Positions 33,471 through 37,145 of a stretch of DNA of 37,145 nucleotides are shown here, one piece after another (position 1 is the stretch's first letter; each line of letters starts with the position of its first letter). Origin of the DNA: Spirochaetota bacterium (GTDB lineage: Bacteria > Spirochaetota > UBA4802 > JAGODF01). The DNA lies in the NCBI GenBank assembly GCA_017998375.1, contig JAGODF010000003.1:1-37145 (forward strand), written 5' to 3'. The translations under genes and the position numbers were made by a program. The notes beneath the pieces are model-generated. The model did no database searches and was not told the origin of the DNA. It saw only the letters and a list, made by a program, of their open reading frames with translations.

Positions 33471-34066
33471 AGTGAATGATACAATAGTACGGAATCATGG
33501 TCGATTTTTCTGATAATTCTCATGCGGTACATCCTTTCGAGCATGGCGAGGGCGTCTTCGTGGCTCATCTCCAGGAATGAGGCGATCTCGGCGGAGGCCG
33601 CGCTCCGGTTTACCCGGAGATAGTTGATAATGTCCCTTTCCTGCGGATTGAGTTCGCCGATGATGTAACTGTTGTGTATCACGCTGTCGGTAACCACCGC
33701 CATGCCTGGCGTGTTCGCGTCGTTGAATGATTTAAAAACCGATGAAATATTCATTACGGCGATGTCGGATATGCCGGCGAGCTTCACGTGGAAGGATGGG
33801 GCGTCTTGCCTTGATTCGGAAATCAGTTTAATTATGAATTCATCGATAAAGGACGGGTCAAGCACCCGGTACCCGGAGAAATCGAGCAGAAGGACTTCCC
33901 CATCGTGGATGTCGGATATCATCCCGCATACTTTGTTGAACAGGCTCTTCCCGAGGGGGCGGGTGATGAGGTCCGGGATCCTGGGTTTCTGGTCGCCGGC
34001 TATTTTGCTTATTTTTATAACCATGGGTATCAGCTTGTTATTAAGTATCGGTGCCGGCGCTCGCAT
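33467..34066 (-). CDS. STAS-like domain (DUF4325-type) plus winged-helix protein
   Basis: 199 residues; ATG 34024 (185 residues) is an alternative start. Residues about 35-130 look like the STAS-like fold: RPLGKSLFNKVCGMISDI, a strand-turn VLLLDFSGYRVLDPSFIDEF and VVTDSVIHN. Residues about 140-199 are a winged-helix module (LNPQERDIINYLRVNRSAAS, EIASFLEMSHEDALAMLERM). STAS-like DUF4325 proteins are known beside HATPase partners, as here; combination with a DNA-binding-type helix suggests transcriptional output, but the winged helix may instead bind protein. Assignment to DUF4325 is by pattern only. Confidence 0.65.
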   Translation of the reverse strand: MRAPAPILNNKLIPMVIKISKIAGDQKPRIPDLITRPLGKSLFNKVCGMISDIHDGEVLLLDFSGYRVLDPSFIDEFIIKLISESRQDAPSFHVKLAGISDIAVMNISSVFKSFNDANTPGMAVVTDSVIHNSYIIGELNPQERDIINYLRVNRSAASAEIASFLEMSHEDALAMLERMYRMRIIRKIDHDSVLLYHSL

Positions 34067-34102
34067 AATTAAGCTGTTCTTTCCCGTTGCGGCCGCGGGG
34101 AT

Positions 34103-34993
34103 TCAGCCTGTAAGGGATATCGATATCTGCGTGCCGGGGAACGGGGCGAGGTCGTTCATCAGGAAGGAGTGCGATACGGTCCCCTGCTTTTTGTTATGCA
34201 TGATGGAAACAGAGGCATTGGATGACCTGATGAAAACGGTCCCCTTCAATCTTTCGACGATGGAGTTCACCTGGTTGAGACCGTAGCCGAAGTCCCTTTT
34301 GCTGGAAATCGTCGTGGTTATAGCCAGCTCGATGAGCTGGGCCGGAGACCGGTACGTGATGGCGGGCTTCGACGCGAAGCTTTCCTGTATCCCGATGCCG
34401 GAATCCGCTATCACGAGCCTGGCGACCTGCTGTTTGCCGAATGAGTATGTCTGCATGGAAAGATAGCCCGAATCCAGGCTGTGTTCGTAGATGTTCTGGC
34501 AGAGCTCGGAAATCACTGTCACGAAATAATCGACAATTGTATCATTGATCCAGGGTTTCAGTATGTGACGGGCCCTCTTCCTGAAAAGCGATATGACCCC
34601 GGTTATCGCCCTGATGCTCTCCCTTTCCTTGTTGGGAATATCGGTTATCTCGATGAGGCTCCTGCTCTGGGAGCTGCGCTTCAGGAAAAAGCGCTCATCA
34701 AGCTTGTCCTTTATGCTGAACACTCCCTTGTTGAAGAAGTCCATACGGTACAGGTACTGGTGGATGGCCAGGGGAATGTTTTTCAGCACGAGTTTCCTGC
34801 CGGTATTTCTCAAATAATTGCGTCCCAGGAGGATGAGTCCCACCATGGAATAGGGCTCTATGAACGTGAGGGGAGAGAGGTCCAGGGAGGTGATAGAGCC
34901 GGAGTAGAGGGGTTCCTGGAGGTTCAATATCTCTTCGAAAGTATACGAATCGTTGAAGTTGTTCGGCACAACAAGGGTATCCCTGGATGTCAC
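34103..34993 (-). CDS. STAS-HATPase fusion protein (first gene of the cassette)
   Basis: 296 residues from a GTG at 34993, which has AAAGGTGG at good spacing; GTG 35002 would place that motif within the coding part. Residues 1 to about 95 resemble a STAS domain (ITSLDLSPLTFIEPYSMVGL). Residues about 145-290 are a GHKL/HATPase domain: N-box ELCQNIYEH with Asn167, DSGIGI with Asp197, and GYGLNQV from Gly236. There is no dimerisation-phosphoacceptor helix with a conserved His, so it is not an ordinary sensor kinase; an anti-sigma-type serine kinase or ATP-gated switch is more likely. Having both a STAS and an ATPase in one chain is notable since in RsbW-type systems they are separate proteins. 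Confidence 0.82.
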   Translation of the reverse strand: MTSRDTLVVPNNFNDSYTFEEILNLQEPLYSGSITSLDLSPLTFIEPYSMVGLILLGRNYLRNTGRKLVLKNIPLAIHQYLYRMDFFNKGVFSIKDKLDERFFLKRSSQSRSLIEITDIPNKERESIRAITGVISLFRKRARHILKPWINDTIVDYFVTVISELCQNIYEHSLDSGYLSMQTYSFGKQQVARLVIADSGIGIQESFASKPAITYRSPAQLIELAITTTISSKRDFGYGLNQVNSIVERLKGTVFIRSSNASVSIMHNKKQGTVSHSFLMNDLAPFPGTQISISLTG

Positions 34994-35016
34994 CGTTACC
35001 ACCTTTATTTTAGTGA

Positions 35017-35048
35017 TAAAAATGCCCCGTTTTCAGGATCCGGGCATT
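35017..35048 (-). terminator. Attenuator-like hairpin ahead of the STAS-ATPase cassette
   Basis: On the minus strand AATGCCC (35048-35042) pairs with GGGCATT (35027-35021), with a 14-base loop, then TTTAT. It lies about 25 bases before the first start codon, where a terminator would only make sense as an attenuator or a barrier to upstream transcription. Confidence 0.4.
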
Positions 35049-35173
35049 AGACCGATAAGAAATTACGGGGCTTTGATTTTTATTTATTTCTTTGTTGACA
35101 AAAAAACGAATATTAATTTTTGTGGTTATCAGTTGTCCTCCTATTTTTTTGACGAACCTCCAAATTTATTCTT

Positions 35174-35200
35174 AAAGGGGATTATATCCCCTTTTTTTTT
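35174..35200 (+). terminator. Strong Rho-independent terminator with no known gene in front
   Basis: A perfect 8-bp stem (35174-35181 with 35187-35194), a five-base loop and a T run to 35200 (nine T) on the plus strand. The nearest genes to the left run on the minus strand, so the terminated transcript must begin in 35003-35173. A TTGACA at 35095-35100 is present, with only weak -10 candidates. Confidence 0.85.
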
Positions 35201-35630
35201 ATCGCCAGGGGCAATGATTCGCCTTCGTCTCCCCTGTAGCACTCATCCTGATATATCCATTCCTCCGATCGGACTTACGAAACCACTCTTGCGAGCATAC
35301 TACAATGGTTTATATACAAATTCAATCAATAAAAATAATTAACAGGCCACTTTTTCAATTTGAGGATAGTTGAGATAACAAGAGCATTCGATGATATTTC
35401 CCAATCAGTGTATCAATGGTTCGATGGAGCATTGCAACTATTTTTATCATGAAAAGAGCGGTTTTTCATGTGAGAATTGGGTGAATGCAGTATCTATATG
35501 GATTGTACAGGTTATGTGCCCATATAATTGTTGACTTATTATCTTATTATGTCTGTGATGAAGTATCTATACCGAGAATATTCGGTCACAGGATGCACAC
35601 AAGGCAAGGGAAAGGATATTTCAGCGGATT
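35201..35630. other. 430-base AT-rich non-coding region before bactofilin
   Basis: No convincing gene on either strand. It holds a perfect 8-bp inverted repeat (35448-35455 CATGAAAA, 35463-35470 TTTTCATG, seven-base loop) without a T run, and a promoter-like pair at 35531-35559. Otherwise nothing is recognised; a regulatory RNA or a decayed gene is possible. Confidence 0.5.
35531..35559 (+). promoter_or_regulatory. Sigma70-like promoter for bactofilin
   Basis: TTGACT (35531-35536) and TGTGAT (35554-35559) are 17 bases apart, about 70 bases before the bactofilin start. Confidence 0.5.
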
Positions 35631-35993
35631 ATGGCACGGGCAATCAAGCAGATAGAAGACAATATCGTCAACAGCATCATCGGCGAGGGTTCAGAATTCA
35701 AGGGAGAATTCAATATCAACGGACTGCTCCGGATTGACGGGAAATTCAAGGGTACCATCCAAACGGAAGGGAAGGTGCTCATAGGGAAATCGGGCGAGGC
35801 CATCACCGATATCAAGGCCAGGGTGGTAGTCGTGGGCGGGCTGGTAAAGGGAAACATTTTCGCGGGGGAGCGGGTTATCATGCTTTCCACGGGACAGGTC
35901 AACGGCAACATTATCACGCCGAGCCTGATCATGGAAGACGGCGTAATCTTTGAAGGGAGCTGTATCATCAACAAGAAAGAGGAAAGCGCCTGA
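35631..35993 (+). CDS. Bactofilin
   Basis: 120 residues. The whole protein is a run of short beta strands with glycine turns, GLLRIDGKFKGTIQTEGKVL and GGLVKGNIFAGERVIMLSTG, the right-handed beta-helix of bactofilins (DUF583/CcmA). The unstructured N- and C-terminal tails are short, and the N-terminal IIGEGSEFKGEF is the usual entry strand. Bactofilins polymerise into membrane-linked filaments that scaffold wall enzymes and cell shape; in spirochaetes they are linked to helical form, but no such role can be read here. An AAAGGA lies about 14 bases before the start. The yaaR gene follows after 19 bases. Confidence 0.94.
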   Translation: MARAIKQIEDNIVNSIIGEGSEFKGEFNINGLLRIDGKFKGTIQTEGKVLIGKSGEAITDIKARVVVVGGLVKGNIFAGERVIMLSTGQVNGNIITPSLIMEDGVIFEGSCIINKKEESA

Positions 35994-36012
35994 ACCGGCA
36001 CGGGTGCGGGTC

Positions 36013-36456
36013 ATGATAGAGATCTATTCGACGAACGCGAAAAAGGAAGAAAAGACCAAAGTAAAGGCGAGAAAAAAAACCGCCGGCACCGTGCAGGTGA
36101 ACAGGTCTTTTTCGGCCAATCTCCAGAACAGCATTCAGTTTCGCGTCGAGGGAACCATCGAGGAGCTGATGGCCGACCTCGAGGAGCAGGAGAAGAAGTT
36201 CCTGGAAAAACAGACCCTCTTCGAGCTCGCGAAGTACAAGGCGATCGTCCAGCATATCCTGAAAACAGTGGTGAGCGATGGATTCAGTACCGCGGTGCTC
36301 AAGCGCTCGCGCTCCGACAGGTCCGACTATCTGATCGTCAGGCAGATCAACGACAAGATCGAGGAAATCCAGGGGAAAATCACCAGGGCCGCTGCGTTCA
36401 ACCTGCTCAAGGATATCGAGGAGATCAGGGGCCTGATCCTGGATCTGATGCACTGA
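36013..36456 (+). CDS. yaaR: YaaR family protein (DUF327)
   Basis: 147 residues from ATG 36013; the frame opens 21 codons earlier inside the bactofilin gene. The basic N-terminus (KARKKTAGTVQVNRSFSANL) and two helices, FLEKQTLFELAKYKAIVQHI and the ending NLLKDIEEIRGLILDLMH, match the YaaR/DUF327 family. The function is not established. In Firmicutes yaaR lies directly before holB, as it does here, which supports both calls. Confidence 0.82.
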   Translation: MIEIYSTNAKKEEKTKVKARKKTAGTVQVNRSFSANLQNSIQFRVEGTIEELMADLEEQEKKFLEKQTLFELAKYKAIVQHILKTVVSDGFSTAVLKRSRSDRSDYLIVRQINDKIEEIQGKITRAAAFNLLKDIEEIRGLILDLMH

Positions 36457-36587
36457 CGAAGGACACAGCGCCTCGCTGCCGGCTGCCCGTCCCATTTCAG
36501 CTACCTGCCCGTCATACTCGCAGCGGAACGTTCCTGGGCCGGCATTACCGCGGTCTCATGTAGCAACAATTATGCGGGGTTTTCGTT
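36457..36587. other. Gap between yaaR and holB
   Basis: 131 bases without a supported gene or a recognisable terminator. I see no clear promoter; holB is probably transcribed with yaaR and bactofilin. Confidence 0.4.
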
Positions 36588-37145
36588 TTGGGAATCAACT
36601 TTACTGATATAGTCGGCCACGAGAGGCAGAAAAAAATACTAACCCGTATTGTGGAAAACCGGACCCTACCGGGAGCGATACTGTTCACCGGCGCGTCCGG
36701 CATCGGCAAGCGGCTTATTGCCGGGAGAACAATCGCGGCTGTATTCTGCCGCAGCGAAAATCCTCCATGCGAAACCTGCCGCGAGTGCCTGCGGGTCGCC
36801 GGGGGTACCCATCCAGATTTCGTCCAGCTGGGGCCCAACGAAAGGGGCGCAATACCCATTGGCAGCGAGGACAGAAAGGAAGCGGGGACCGTACGGTGGC
36901 TGATAGAAAGGCTCTCGATGAAGTCGTTTTCCGGGACCACGTGCGTCCTCGTGGACGGCGTGGATCGCATGAGGATCGAGGGGCAGAACGCCCTTCTGAA
37001 AACCATAGAGGAGCCCGCTCGGGAACCCATATCTTCCTCGTGGCGTCCGGCACCTCCGCCATACTGCCGACCATCCTGTCACGGTGCTTCGAGATGAAGT
37101 TCGCCCCCCTCGACCCGAGTTCGATTATCGGCATTATGGATAAAA
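36588..37145 (+). CDS. holB: DNA polymerase III delta-prime subunit, N-terminal part, with an apparent frameshift
   Basis: Starts at TTG 36588 with GCGGGG at suitable spacing; the C-terminus is beyond the window. The delta-prime subunit is part of the clamp loader. Seen: FTDIVGHERQKKIL, the Walker A GASGIGKRL, and the zinc-binding Cys group CRSENPPCETCREC. The Asp-rich part VLVDGVDRM and the sensor NALLKTIEEP follow. Then the frame goes wrong: after EEPAR it reads EPISSSW and stops at 37097, whereas the frame one base over reads THIFLVASGTSAILPTILSR, the expected clamp-loader continuation. Restoring one G in the three-G run at 37021-37023 joins the two. A sequencing error is the simplest cause; a true pseudogene is possible. 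Confidence 0.85.

Noticed and set aside
34953-35342. A plus-strand open frame of 129 codons crossing the cassette leader
   Set aside because: It runs through the hairpin and terminator regions, has no ribosome site and no protein-like pattern.
35528-35737. A 69-codon frame overlapping the bactofilin start
   Set aside because: It runs across the promoter and into bactofilin in another frame, with no coding character.

Overview
The window looks like chromosomal DNA from a spirochaete (phylum Spirochaetota). The best lineage marker is a FlaB-type periplasmic flagellin on the minus strand at 20115-20966. Bactofilin, YaaR, many signal-peptide or lipobox proteins and PAS/SpoIIE-type phosphatase signalling fit this placement but do not prove it. 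Most of the window is GC-rich; roughly 30.5-35.6 kb is visibly AT-richer. I saw no tRNA, rRNA, CRISPR array, transposase or phage gene.

Layout. 1-1.7 kb (minus): a truncated squalene-cyclase-like toroid protein behind a secreted TPR protein. 1.8-4.5 kb (minus): pyruvate phosphate dikinase with a clear terminator and a sigma70-like promoter. 4.8-12.3 kb (plus): an outer-membrane barrel protein, a large DUF2339-type membrane protein, an M48 metalloprotease, a small lipoprotein and a secreted caspase-like protein with six C-terminal repeats. 12.4-13.7 kb (minus): a YkgJ-type cysteine-cluster protein and a rhomboid protease. 13.9-20.0 kb (plus): a likely operon of DsbD, a PAS-PAS-PP2C phosphatase, a DHH phosphoesterase joined in frame to a lipoprotein, GatC and ThpR. 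20.1-21.5 kb: flaB and a 0.5 kb divergent regulatory region with helically spaced decamer repeats. 21.5-30.5 kb (plus): cell-wall amidase, GerMN protein, inositol-monophosphatase-like enzyme, GAF/HD-GYP protein, acyl-CoA ligase, SH3-like lipoprotein, pseudouridine synthase and SPOR-like protein. 30.5-35.0 kb: a secreted unknown protein, a tiny Fis-type regulator, and a four-gene minus-strand cassette (STAS-ATPase, STAS-like/winged-helix protein, two unknowns, the last tail-anchored). 35.6 kb to the end (plus): bactofilin, YaaR and DNA polymerase III delta-prime, the last two in the yaaR-holB order known from Firmicutes.

How the genes may work together. Envelope biology dominates: murein hydrolysis, SPOR and GerMN proteins, bactofilin, disulfide transfer, three unrelated protease families within 4.2 kb, and lipoproteins. 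Signalling is the second theme: a PP2C phosphatase with PAS sensors, an HD-GYP protein and a STAS/HATPase cassette that together suggest partner-switching control.

The observations most worth following are the 40-residue E/W/W repeats of the caspase-like protein, the STAS-ATPase cassette, two G-run anomalies (the DHH-lipoprotein fusion and a frameshift in holB), and the structured non-coding regions at 20967-21470 and 35003-35630.
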